Source: Desulfobacteraceae bacterium (lineage in GTDB: Bacteria > Desulfobacterota > Desulfobacteria > Desulfobacterales > UBA5616). Taken from it: a stretch of 9,479 bases of DNA. Below the pieces are notes generated by a model, which saw only the letters and a list, made by a program, of their open reading frames with translations, did not search any database and was not told the origin of the DNA. How positions within the stretch are numbered: the first letter of the stretch is position 1; the number at the start of each line of letters is the position of its first letter. Positions 1 to 6,367 of this stretch are shown piece after piece. The stretch lies in NCBI GenBank assembly GCA_030620375.1, contig JAUXEW010000090.1, positions 1-9,479 on the forward strand. The letters are read 5' to 3'. Made by a program: the position numbers and the translations under genes.

Positions 1-108
1 GCCCGCAAAGGGGTCCTTTTTTTTAATAACCATGTGCGCGCTCAAGCGCCCGACAACGCCCGGAAAATGATCCAACTGTTGAAAAAACGGGGATTTACGG
101 CGGTTTAA
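1..108 (+). CDS. DUF72 (YecE-like) family protein, 3' end only
   Basis: The reading frame is open from the first base and stops at TAA 106-108, giving the last 35 residues of a protein. The segment VLFFNNHVRAQAPDNARKM matches the end of DUF72/YecE-family proteins, where a Y/F-F-N-N-H motif is followed by a helix with a conserved 'A..NA' pattern. DUF72 proteins have a TIM-barrel-like fold and no firmly established biochemical role. The start and most of the domain lie outside the window. The stop codon is followed after one base by an unrelated dnaE fragment, so the downstream neighbourhood has been rearranged. The family call rests on this short conserved tail only. Confidence 0.7.
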   Translation, partial: ARKGVLFFNNHVRAQAPDNARKMIQLLKKRGFTAV

Positions 109-109
109 C

Positions 110-256
110 ATGCGTGAGCGATTTATATCCGGTGCCCGGACGCGAGGCCTTTCCGATGATCAGATTAATGCGGTCTGGGACATGGTGATGAGTTTTAGCG
201 GCTATTCCTTTTGCAAACCGCATAGCGCCAGTTACGCCCGGGTCTCTTTTCAGGCC
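110..256 (+). pseudogene. Orphan internal fragment of DNA polymerase III alpha subunit (dnaE remnant)
   Basis: About 49 codons from ATG 110 encode a recognisable internal piece of a bacterial replicative polymerase alpha subunit. The signature is FISGARTRGLSD followed by VWDMV and SFSGYSFCKPHSASYA, matching the conserved DnaE block that normally reads 'F.GYSFCKPHSASYA.VSFQ(S/T)AYLKAHYP'. The match stops abruptly after VSFQ (about base 253), where 'SAYLKAHYP' is expected. The frame runs on to a stop at 295, but those codons are the antisense of the flavin-binding gene and do not resemble DnaE. The bases before 110 belong to the DUF72 gene in another frame and show no DnaE similarity. Polymerase active-site, PHP, beta-clamp-binding and OB-fold regions are all absent, so this cannot be functional. 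It is most likely debris of a deleted or recombined dnaE copy. Confidence 0.75.
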
Positions 257-660
257 AGTTGCTTCCCGGCGCCCGGTCCTGGTGAGACACCGTAAATTTC
301 TGCAATCTTTAGAATGATGGCGCCTTTTGATTTAAGCGGAAATCCGATTTTGTTGCCGTGGTCCTCGATCCATCGGGTAGTGTCTTCATACCGTTGCCCG
401 GTTGTTTCGATAGTGACGGTCCCTTTCAACTGATATCCTTCTTGACCTTCCCAATACATTACCGACACTTTGGGACTGGCCTTCATATTGGCCAGGGTTT
501 TGTTAAAGAACTGATCGGACAAAAGAATGGTTTCGCTATCAATAATCTTCTTAGATCCGACCGGTACGGCGTTGGGTGTGCCGTCTTCGGTCGCGGTTGA
601 CAATACAATGGCGGGGACCTTCTTAAATAGTTCCATCATGCGTTCTGTCATTTGAGCCAC
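250..660 (-). CDS. Pyridoxamine 5'-phosphate oxidase-like FMN-binding split-barrel protein
   Basis: This 136-residue protein has the layout of small pyridoxamine-5'-phosphate-oxidase-related flavoproteins. An N-terminal helix is followed by beta strands (PAIVLSTATEDGTPNAVPVG, residues 16-35), then ILLSDQFFNKTLANMKASPKVSVMYW and YQLKGTVTIETTG. It ends in the IYGVSPGPGAGK tail common in this group. Such proteins form homodimeric split barrels that bind FMN, F420 or heme; the substrate here is unknown. True PdxH enzymes are longer, so a PdxH role is unlikely. The start is GTG (658-660), preceded by a strong AAAGGAGGT site about 7 bases upstream; the internal ATG at codon 4 is too far from that site. 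The gene follows the crotonase gene on the same strand after a 145-bp gap. Its stop codon lies exactly where the dnaE remnant begins to match on the other strand, so the extreme C-terminus may have been set by that junction. Confidence 0.8.
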   Translation of the reverse strand: MAQMTERMMELFKKVPAIVLSTATEDGTPNAVPVGSKKIIDSETILLSDQFFNKTLANMKASPKVSVMYWEGQEGYQLKGTVTIETTGQRYEDTTRWIEDHGNKIGFPLKSKGAIILKIAEIYGVSPGPGAGKQLA

Positions 661-805
661 AGCGACTACCTCCTTTGAGATTGTTTTTGCCGGATACCCG
701 GCGTTTTGAGTTCAGCCCTTTTTTGTTTTTTTAACAGGGTCTATTTTTTAAGCAAAGGCAATCCATACTACCCTTCGCGGCTTCTTTCAAGGTTTTTTAT
801 TTTTT

Positions 806-1522
806 TTATTCGTCTTCAGGCGGTTCAGCTAAAACCCCAAGAATCGCGCGCCAGGCATCATTTACAGCATCATTATGGGTTTCATTGACCATGTTTATGC
901 GCATCGCTCTTTTTGAAAATTTTATGGATGCCGGCGACCATTGTGCGATTTTCCCGGCCATTTCAAGTGCGGCCGGCATCAGGTCATCGTGCGGAACCAC
1001 CTTATTGACCAAACCCATTTGGTAGCCTTCTTCCGCGCTGATCTGATCGCAGGTAAATAATAGCTCGTTCGCGCGATGACGACCCACTACGGCAGGCAGA
1101 ATCGTGAATGCCCCATAGCATATGGCCCCGATTTTAGGGCCGATAAAGCCAAGTTTTGTATTTACCGAGGCGACAATCATGTCACACAACAACGCCTGCT
1201 GCATAGCGTCTCCTAACGTATACCCATGGACGGCTGCTATGGTTGGCTTATCAAGGGTGAAAAGGAGTTTCTCTTCTTTAAGACTTACGAAATCCGTCAT
1301 ATTTTCCAGCGGCTCATCATTGTCATGACCCGCTGAGAAAGCCCTGCCTGCTCCGGTCAGAATGACAACCCGGATGTCGTTATCTATCTCCATTTCTGAC
1401 AATGCGTCGAACATTTCATTCTTCATTTCAAGGTTCATGGCATTTAACTTATCAGGCCGGTTCATTGTGATGATACCAACAGGATCCTGCTTTTCAGCTA
1501 AAATGGTATTGTATTGCTTCAC
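806..1522 (-). CDS. Crotonase-fold protein (enoyl-CoA hydratase/isomerase family) lacking both classical catalytic glutamates
   Basis: The 238 residues follow the crotonase fold throughout: GIITMNRPDKLNAMN (16-30), first oxyanion-hole motif AFSAGHD (61-67), second motif HGYTLGDA (99-106), then CDMIVAS and a C-terminal SKRAM helix. Aligned by eye without gaps to mammalian mitochondrial enoyl-CoA hydratase from the CDxI block onward, the residue matching Glu164 is Gly128. The residue matching Glu144 in the 'GGGCELA' motif is Gln108 (GDAMQQA). Water addition by the usual two-glutamate mechanism is therefore not expected. The oxyanion hole itself seems intact, so CoA-thioester binding is likely and the reaction could be an isomerase, hydrolase, C-C lyase or decarboxylase type. 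Start is GTG (1520-1522) with GGAGG about 7 bases upstream. Length is slightly short for the family (about 260). Confidence 0.85.
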   Translation of the reverse strand: MKQYNTILAEKQDPVGIITMNRPDKLNAMNLEMKNEMFDALSEMEIDNDIRVVILTGAGRAFSAGHDNDEPLENMTDFVSLKEEKLLFTLDKPTIAAVHGYTLGDAMQQALLCDMIVASVNTKLGFIGPKIGAICYGAFTILPAVVGRHRANELLFTCDQISAEEGYQMGLVNKVVPHDDLMPAALEMAGKIAQWSPASIKFSKRAMRINMVNETHNDAVNDAWRAILGVLAEPPEDE

Positions 1523-1657
1523 TTTTTTCCTCCATTTCTATATCGGTTAATGGTTGAACGCTTCCGATTCCCTCCATTCGGGATCACGACCGTGTCCGGT
1601 AGCTGTCAAAGCCCTTTGTCGGAAGCTATCGCGATCCATATTGAACATAGAAAATAT

Positions 1658-1671
1658 TAATCTAAAGATTA
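1658..1671. repeat. 14-bp palindrome in the divergent intergenic region (possible operator)
   Basis: TAATCT-AA-AGATTA is a perfect inverted repeat (6-bp arms, 2-bp centre) in the AT-rich gap between the divergent crotonase and hydrolase genes (1523-1783). Its position would suit an operator for either gene, but no regulator gene is adjacent and no convincing promoter pair flanks it. The same gap contains a second, longer-spaced inverted repeat: GCTTCCGA at 1560-1567 and TCGGAAGC at 1619-1626. A short palindrome in AT-rich DNA can occur by chance. The rest of the gap shows no gene; the small plus-strand frame at 1554-1745 has no recognisable protein character. Confidence 0.25.
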
Positions 1672-1783
1672 TGCTGTTATCTTGCAACATTTTTTTATAT
1701 ATGCTTTACAAATACCATCAGCACCAGAGAAATCTGGAAATCTAAAATAGTTTATCAGCCTATGAATTAGGAAAAATTTAGCG

Positions 1784-2566
1784 ATGCAAGAATCTTTACT
1801 CTATCACGAAGTACACGGATCCAATGGACCTTACCTGCTTTTGGTTCACGGCATAATGTCAAGCAGGGCACAATGGATACCCAATATAGACTTTCTAAAA
1901 ACATTTTGTCGGCCGGTTATAGTGGAACTACTGGGTCACGGGCGTTCTCCATCTCCTAATGATTCTCAGTTCTATACGCCTGATAATTATTGTCATGAAT
2001 TTGAGCGTATACGATATAAACTTGGAGTTGAGCGTTGGTTTGTGTGTGGCCAATCTTTAGGCGCATCCCTGACCCTTCGTTATAGTCTGAATCATCCGAA
2101 ACATATAATTGCCCAAATTTTTACAAATTCACGATCTGCTTTGTCTGAGAACACTTCGGAAGATACCATGAAGATAGTAGTGAAGAGTATAGATGAAAAG
2201 GGCCGGAAGGCGCTGGATAATTTTCCCCTGCATCCGGCAAAAAGCAAACATCTAAAGCCGGAAATCAAGAAAGCACTGGTCGAAGATGTGGACCTGATAA
2301 ACCTGCGAGGAATTTCTAATACTATGTTGTACATGGTAACTAGATGCTCGGTATGTAATATAATTCATAAGAACCAGGTCCCCACCTTATTAGTTGTAGG
2401 TAAGTTTGATAAACAATTTGCTCATCTTGTAAAATATGCCGAAAAGACCATAGCAAAGCTTGAAGTGAAAGTATTTGAAGGAGGCCATGCTGTAAACATC
2501 GATGCAGCCGAACAATTTAATAATGCGCTTCAGAACTTTATCTTACGATGTTTAAAAGAAGGTTAG
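1784..2566 (+). CDS. Alpha/beta-fold hydrolase
   Basis: This 260-residue protein has a complete alpha/beta-hydrolase catalytic set. The oxyanion-hole motif is LLLVHGIMSS (about residues 18-27), with GHGRSPSP at 51-58. The nucleophile elbow is CGQSLGAS with Ser91, the acid is Asp209 in VVGKFDKQF, and the base is His235 in FEGGHAVNID. A lid region lies at about 115-195. The fold covers esterases, MenH-type enzymes, C-C bond hydrolases and thioesterases, and nothing visible fixes the substrate. No signal peptide is seen, so it is probably cytoplasmic. The start ATG has only a modest upstream site (TAGGAAAA). It reads divergently from the crotonase gene and converges on the molybdoenzyme gene with 31 bp between stops. 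Codons are visibly more A/T-rich (TTA, ATA, TAT, AAT) than in its neighbours, which suggests separate acquisition. Confidence 0.85.
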   Translation: MQESLLYHEVHGSNGPYLLLVHGIMSSRAQWIPNIDFLKTFCRPVIVELLGHGRSPSPNDSQFYTPDNYCHEFERIRYKLGVERWFVCGQSLGASLTLRYSLNHPKHIIAQIFTNSRSALSENTSEDTMKIVVKSIDEKGRKALDNFPLHPAKSKHLKPEIKKALVEDVDLINLRGISNTMLYMVTRCSVCNIIHKNQVPTLLVVGKFDKQFAHLVKYAEKTIAKLEVKVFEGGHAVNIDAAEQFNNALQNFILRCLKEG

Positions 2567-2597
2567 AATATCTTCCAATGATTTTATGGACCGCCCC

Positions 2598-4724
2598 CTA
2601 TAGCCCGCCTGTTTTTTCAATGCCGACGGGGATACCCGTCATATGGGCCTGATTGCTGAGCTTTTCGTAACTGCCGGGGCCGCTGGGTAGTAATTGATTG
2701 ACGTTAACGCCCGGATATTTTTGGGCAACCTTCATTCCCGGTGTTCTCTGATTTCCCCAGCCATGGGCCATCGCCACCACGCCGTCACGCAGTCGATCAT
2801 CAATTTTAATGATGGTTTCTATGGTTCCCCACTTGCTAAACAGCTTAACCTTCATCCCTGTTTCCAAATTTCTTCGGCCCGCATCCCTTGAATTTATATA
2901 AACCGCGTTATACCGGTGTTCTCCTTTTTTTAATCTTTCTAAATTATGGTACCAGCTATTATGCATAAAACTGTTTCTCAGTGTAATCAGCTTCAACTGG
3001 AAATCAGGTTCACTTTCAAGTTCCTGAAAAATCGTCTCCGCATTTTCAATGGATCCGCTGAAAAGCACCGGGCAGCAATCCACTTTTTTGTCTTCGGTTT
3101 GAAGCCAGTCACTATAAAAACGGCCTGCCTTCGGTTTTGGCAAGACCGCCGTTTGGCACGGCAGAGTTTTAAGCGTTTCAATTGAAAGATCAGCGTGGGA
3201 CAGCATTTTATTGATACGTCCGTAAGGATCATAATTTTCCGTATTTAAAACAGAGTCAAGTCCCATCTCCTGTTCAAGCCTTGACAGTATCCACCATTGT
3301 TCTTTTCGCTCGAACAGGGGCGAAACGACGGCATCCGTATATTGAACAAAAGGTTCATGCTGCATGCCGATACCGCACGTGTTTATATCACTTCTCTCCA
3401 GCATATCCGCACAGGGCAGAAGGAAATCCGCCATTTCGCCGGTGGCATTTCGATAAATATCCAGAACAACCAGCAGGTCTAATTTTTCAAATGCCTTCCG
3501 TATCCTTTCTTCTCCGCCAACGGAAAGTATGGGATTTCCGGAAATGACAAACAACGCACGGATCGGGTCCTTTTCTGCATCAATCATATCAGACATCAGA
3601 TTGCCGGGAAGGTTTCCCGCTATGGTTCTCAATGGCCCAAAAGGTGATTCAAAAAAAAGATTTTCAACATTCGCTCGTCCTGATTTTGCCGCCGGATAAA
3701 ATCCAAGGGAATAGAAATTGCCGCCTTTTTTATCCAGATTACCGGTCACAAAACTGAGCATCTGGACCAGCCAGTATGAAAGGGTCCCCTGCCTCCCCAT
3801 ATTTATGCCGGTAGACACGTGGACAGCCGCTTTTTCAGCCCTGGAGAAATCGTGTGCAATTTCACAAATCTCCTTGCCAGGAATACCAACAACGCTTTCA
3901 ACCCGTTTGGGCGGATAATTTTTAATGAATTTTTTTAGACCGTCACTGTTCTTGCCGTGCAATCCCATCAGATCTTCCTTAAACCCGCCGATACGCTCTA
4001 TTTCAAACAGTAATGCCGCAAGAAAATAGAGATCGGTATCCGGTTTGATCTGTATAACTTTTCCTATGCCGTCGGCGGATTCTATTTTACGCGGATTAAT
4101 AAAGCGGATCTTTACGCCCCTTTTTTCGGCTGCCATTAGTTTTGCCATCGGATCTGAAATGGATATAAAACTCATATGCGAGACCTTGGGATTCTCGCCG
4201 ATAATAAGCAGGTATTGGGTATGCTCGATGTCCGGGATGGGATGCAATGTAGACGTGCCATAGACGGCTTCTCCTGCGGCAAATTTATTGGTACAATCCT
4301 GAGTGCCTGAACTGAAAATTCGGTAACAGCCTGTCTGTCTGCAAAATGATGCGATGGCAGGTGAAAGAAGAGAATTAAATGCAGTTGGATTGCCAATATA
4401 TGCCGCTATGGCATTCCTGCCGTATTGTTGAATAATGTCTTTTAACCGGTCTGATATGTCACTGGCGGATTTATTCCAACTAATCCGTTCAAACTTTCCA
4501 ACGACATCTGACCGCTTGTTTATTCTTTTAAGCGGATAATTAAGGCGGTCTTCATCTTTATGCATATCCAGCGCGTAAATACCTTTTAGGCAGGCAAATC
4601 CCCTGGTGACAGGGTGAGATTTATCTGTTCGAATTTTCAAAATAGTATTATCTTCTTTTTCAGCAATGAATCCGCAGGAAGCCTCGCAAACACGACAGAA
4701 TGTTGATATTTGTTCAATAGCCAT
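2598..4724 (-). CDS. Molybdopterin (bis-MGD) oxidoreductase with one [4Fe-4S] site, DMSO-reductase superfamily
   Basis: The protein is 708 residues from ATG 4722-4724, which has a GGGAGAG site about 6 bases upstream. A TTG 30 codons earlier keeps the frame open but has no good site and adds an unrelated N-terminus. The N-terminal cluster motif is C10-x2-C13-x3-C17 with C45 (GFACLKG), typical of the Mo/W-bis-MGD family [4Fe-4S] domain. Residues about 60-500 form the molybdopterin-binding core: GTQDCTNKF (Cys144 is a plausible metal ligand), LLIIGENPKVSH and LFVISGNPILSVGG. A C-terminal dinucleotide-binding domain starts near residue 577 (TLRNSFMHNS...) and includes VVAMAHGWGNQRTPG. No twin-arginine signal is present, so it should be cytoplasmic. 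It lies 102 bp downstream of the thiolase gene on the same strand, probably co-transcribed. No Fe-S, cytochrome or membrane subunit is adjacent. The family includes formate dehydrogenases, nitrate/thiosulfate reductases and acetylene hydratase; the substrate is unknown. Confidence 0.9.
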   Translation of the reverse strand: MAIEQISTFCRVCEASCGFIAEKEDNTILKIRTDKSHPVTRGFACLKGIYALDMHKDEDRLNYPLKRINKRSDVVGKFERISWNKSASDISDRLKDIIQQYGRNAIAAYIGNPTAFNSLLSPAIASFCRQTGCYRIFSSGTQDCTNKFAAGEAVYGTSTLHPIPDIEHTQYLLIIGENPKVSHMSFISISDPMAKLMAAEKRGVKIRFINPRKIESADGIGKVIQIKPDTDLYFLAALLFEIERIGGFKEDLMGLHGKNSDGLKKFIKNYPPKRVESVVGIPGKEICEIAHDFSRAEKAAVHVSTGINMGRQGTLSYWLVQMLSFVTGNLDKKGGNFYSLGFYPAAKSGRANVENLFFESPFGPLRTIAGNLPGNLMSDMIDAEKDPIRALFVISGNPILSVGGEERIRKAFEKLDLLVVLDIYRNATGEMADFLLPCADMLERSDINTCGIGMQHEPFVQYTDAVVSPLFERKEQWWILSRLEQEMGLDSVLNTENYDPYGRINKMLSHADLSIETLKTLPCQTAVLPKPKAGRFYSDWLQTEDKKVDCCPVLFSGSIENAETIFQELESEPDFQLKLITLRNSFMHNSWYHNLERLKKGEHRYNAVYINSRDAGRRNLETGMKVKLFSKWGTIETIIKIDDRLRDGVVAMAHGWGNQRTPGMKVAQKYPGVNVNQLLPSGPGSYEKLSNQAHMTGIPVGIEKTGGL

Positions 4725-4826
4725 TTGTTCTCTCCCTTTTATTTTTTTAAAAAAGCGGTTTTTTGGATTGAACTTTACAATTAGTCCGGATTTGGCTCCA
4801 GCATACGATAGCAATATTCAAGTCAA

Positions 4827-5945
4827 TTATTTTTTCAACAAATGGATGACACATACCCCGCCGGCCCCAACCATGTGAGCCATGGCCAGATTTACGGGTT
4901 TTTGAATTTGTCGCTTTCCGCATTCCCCTCTCATCTGCCAGAGGATTTCGGCCATCTGGCCGACACCGGTGGGCCCTATCGGGTGGCCCATGGAAATAAG
5001 ACCGCCACTGCTGTTGATGGGATGCCTGCCGTTTAGCGAAGTGGTCCCGTCTTCGACCAAACGCCCGCCTTCTCCTCTTTCGCATAGGCCTATTGCTTCG
5101 GCGTAGATGATTTCTTCAATGGTAAACGCGTCATGCAATTCAATGAGATCGAGATCTTTCGGATCAACTCCGGCCGCCTCATAAGACAGGTAAGCTGATA
5201 ATTCCGTCAGTGAGTATAAAGAGTCCTGGTCCGGGAGTGTGCTTTTGAGGATCGAAGCAGCTACAGTCGGACAGAGCTTGTCTGTATATTTCCTGGCAAC
5301 ATCCCTGGAACAAACGATAACCGCCGCTCCCCCGTCACCCCAGGGGCAGCAGTGGAGCTTTGTTAAAGGGTCTGCAATCATCCGGGCATTATGGACGTTT
5401 TCTAAGGAGACGGCCTCTTGAAAGTGGGCAAAGGGATTCAGGCTTGCATTAAAGTGGCTTTTTACCGAAATTTGTGCCAGAGGATCCACTGTTGTGCCGT
5501 GTTCTTTCATATATTGCCGGGCCACGGCGGCAAAAAAATGAACCGGACTGGCAACCATTGAGCCGACGGTCCTGTTTTTTGGGGGAGTCCTCGATTTTGA
5601 TTTATCAGGCACTATGATTTTGTCAACGCCGAATGCCATGGCAATATCAAGCGCCCCCGAAGCCACCGCCAAAAAGGCTTCTCGAAATGCAGAAGAACCG
5701 CTTGCCGATGCATTTTCCACATTCATTATCCCAAGACCTGTAAACCCCATCTGTTGGCAAATTTGATGCCCGGTAGACCAGGTCGGCTGGGTCGTAGCGC
5801 AGTACGCTGTTTCAATATCTTCCCATTCCATATTGGCATCATTCAGCGCGTTTCGGATCGCTTCCGTACCCAGATCGGATATGGATTTGTCCGGAAATAG
5901 GCCATAGCGATGTAGACCGGCTCCAATCACAACGACTTCCCTCAT
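4827..5945 (-). CDS. Thiolase-like (SCP-x/lipid-transfer type) acyl-CoA protein with Ser at the nucleophile position
   Basis: This 372-residue protein has the thiolase fold in the short SCP-x/lipid-transfer version. Motifs in order are VVVIGAGLHRYG at the N-terminus, NVENASASGSSAFREA (75-90), WGDGGAAVIVCS (202-213), IELHDAFTIEEI (268-279) with His271, and SGGLISMGHPIGPTG with His321. In related thiolases the second motif reads 'VENACASG'; here codon 80 is TCG (Ser) instead of Cys, while the two histidines remain. Start is ATG 5943-5945 with AAGGAG about 9 bases upstream. It heads a probable two-gene unit with the molybdoenzyme. A palindromic MITE lies just upstream, so its leader is unusual. 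Thiolase-fold proteins of this class often work with a DUF35 OB-fold partner, but none is in the window. Possible roles are thiolytic or aldol-type cleavage, or non-catalytic acyl-CoA binding. Confidence 0.87.
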   Translation of the reverse strand: MREVVVIGAGLHRYGLFPDKSISDLGTEAIRNALNDANMEWEDIETAYCATTQPTWSTGHQICQQMGFTGLGIMNVENASASGSSAFREAFLAVASGALDIAMAFGVDKIIVPDKSKSRTPPKNRTVGSMVASPVHFFAAVARQYMKEHGTTVDPLAQISVKSHFNASLNPFAHFQEAVSLENVHNARMIADPLTKLHCCPWGDGGAAVIVCSRDVARKYTDKLCPTVAASILKSTLPDQDSLYSLTELSAYLSYEAAGVDPKDLDLIELHDAFTIEEIIYAEAIGLCERGEGGRLVEDGTTSLNGRHPINSSGGLISMGHPIGPTGVGQMAEILWQMRGECGKRQIQKPVNLAMAHMVGAGGVCVIHLLKK

Positions 5946-5967
5946 AAGGCATAGCTCCTTTCTTACC

Positions 5968-6113
5968 TAGTGTCCATCCATAAACGGCATCTTTTGGCCC
6001 AGAGCTGCGTTTTCGCTCTTTCGAAATCCTCAAAATAGCACGCTATTCCTGCGGTTTCAAAATCGCTCAGGCCTTGCTCTGAACCAAAACCTACCATTTC
6101 TGGATGGACACTA
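5968..6113. mobile_element. MITE-like palindromic element with GTGTCCATCCA termini and TA flanks
   Basis: CTAGTGTCCATCCA at 5967-5980 is repeated as its exact reverse complement at 6101-6114. The repeat continues imperfectly inward (TAAACGG against CCATTTC), giving arms of about 20 bp with two mismatches. Taking the flanking TA (5968-5969 and 6112-6113) as the target duplication, the element is 142 bp with termini GTGTCCATCCA. The interior also folds on itself, with AATAGC-AC-GCTATT at the apex (about 6035-6048) and imperfectly paired GAAA and GAGC segments on each side, so the whole unit is one long hairpin. Size, lack of coding capacity and TA flanks fit a non-autonomous element mobilised by an IS630/Tc1-mariner-type transposase. 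That assignment is inference; no transposase is present here. Confidence 0.75.
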
Positions 6114-6140
6114 GTTATAAAAAAAACAGGCCGAAATCAA
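6114..6140 (-). promoter_or_regulatory. Weak candidate promoter for the thiolase gene at the MITE edge
   Basis: On the minus strand TTGATT (6135-6140) is followed after 15 bases by TATAAC (6114-6119), 5 of 6 matches to the -10 consensus. Transcription would start at the right edge of the MITE, placing the whole palindrome in the thiolase 5' leader. The spacing is short and the -35 imperfect. The same bases overlap the U-tract and left arm of the terminator at 6119-6167, so this may be coincidence. Confidence 0.25.
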
Positions 6141-6167
6141 AAATAAAACAGAAGATGATTGCGGCCT
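6119..6167 (-). terminator. Rho-independent terminator
   Basis: Read on the minus strand, AGGCCG-C-AATC (6167-6157) pairs with GATT-T-CGGCCT (6138-6128): 10 base pairs around one mismatch with an 18-base AU-rich loop. It is followed by G and eight uridines (6126-6119). It would end transcripts coming from purM or from the candidate promoter at 6368-6396, and insulate the thiolase unit from them. The MITE lies directly beyond the T-tract. Confidence 0.65.
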
Positions 6168-6362
6168 TTGATGTTATATGGATTTAAACCGGGACCCAAT
6201 GATCCGAAACAGCGAGCTTAATTTACCCTAACGTTAATCACACCGTGTTATTGATACAACTATAGGGTTTATTTCTTTTGTAACACCCTCCGGGAGCCGG
6301 TTTGTGCATTGCCTCAACTTTTACAGAAATTATTGTCTTTTTTTCCTTTTTCGATCCAGGCC
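6119..6362 (-). ncRNA. Candidate structured small RNA or long purM 3' UTR
   Basis: The 328 bases between the MITE and purM contain no credible protein gene. A consensus-like promoter at 6368-6396 and a terminator at 6119-6167 on the same strand would bound a transcript of roughly 240 nucleotides. Within it AAACCGG (6303-6297) can pair with CCGGTTT (6192-6186). Inside that, GTGTTA (6286-6281) can pair with TAACAC (6250-6245), and ACCCTA (6268-6263) with TAGGGT (6230-6225). The last two helices interleave, giving a pseudoknot or two alternative folds. No known RNA family was recognised. The alternative is a purM 3' untranslated region ending at the same terminator. Confidence 0.35.
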
Positions 6363-6367
6363 ATCAG

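Noticed and set aside
689..702. GCCGG-ATAC-CCGGC hairpin between the crotonase and flavin-binding genes
   Set aside because: The stem is only 5 bp and on the minus strand is followed by A residues rather than a U-tract, so it is not a credible terminator for the crotonase gene.
1554..1745. 63-codon plus-strand frame in the divergent gap
   Set aside because: No ribosome-binding site, no recognisable domain, and it crosses the inverted repeats of the intergenic region.
4725..4814. N-terminal extension of the molybdoenzyme from a TTG codon
   Set aside because: There is no suitable ribosome-binding site, the added residues match no family feature and no twin-arginine signal, and the ATG at 4724 has a good site just before the Cys cluster.
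4747..5085. 112-codon minus-strand frame overlapping the thiolase 3' end and the gap to the molybdoenzyme
   Set aside because: It is rich in Arg and His, resembles no family, and is an out-of-frame reading of the clear thiolase gene.
6242..6316. Short minus-strand frame of about 23 codons beginning ATGCACAAACCG in the candidate RNA region
   Set aside because: The only purine-rich stretch (GAGG) is two bases from the ATG, and the frame overlaps the predicted RNA helices. Chance is more likely than a peptide gene.
6119..6362. 6S RNA, tmRNA, SRP RNA or a c-di-GMP (GEMM) riboswitch
   Set aside because: The transcript has a closing helix, but no diagnostic conserved motif of these families could be recognised by eye.
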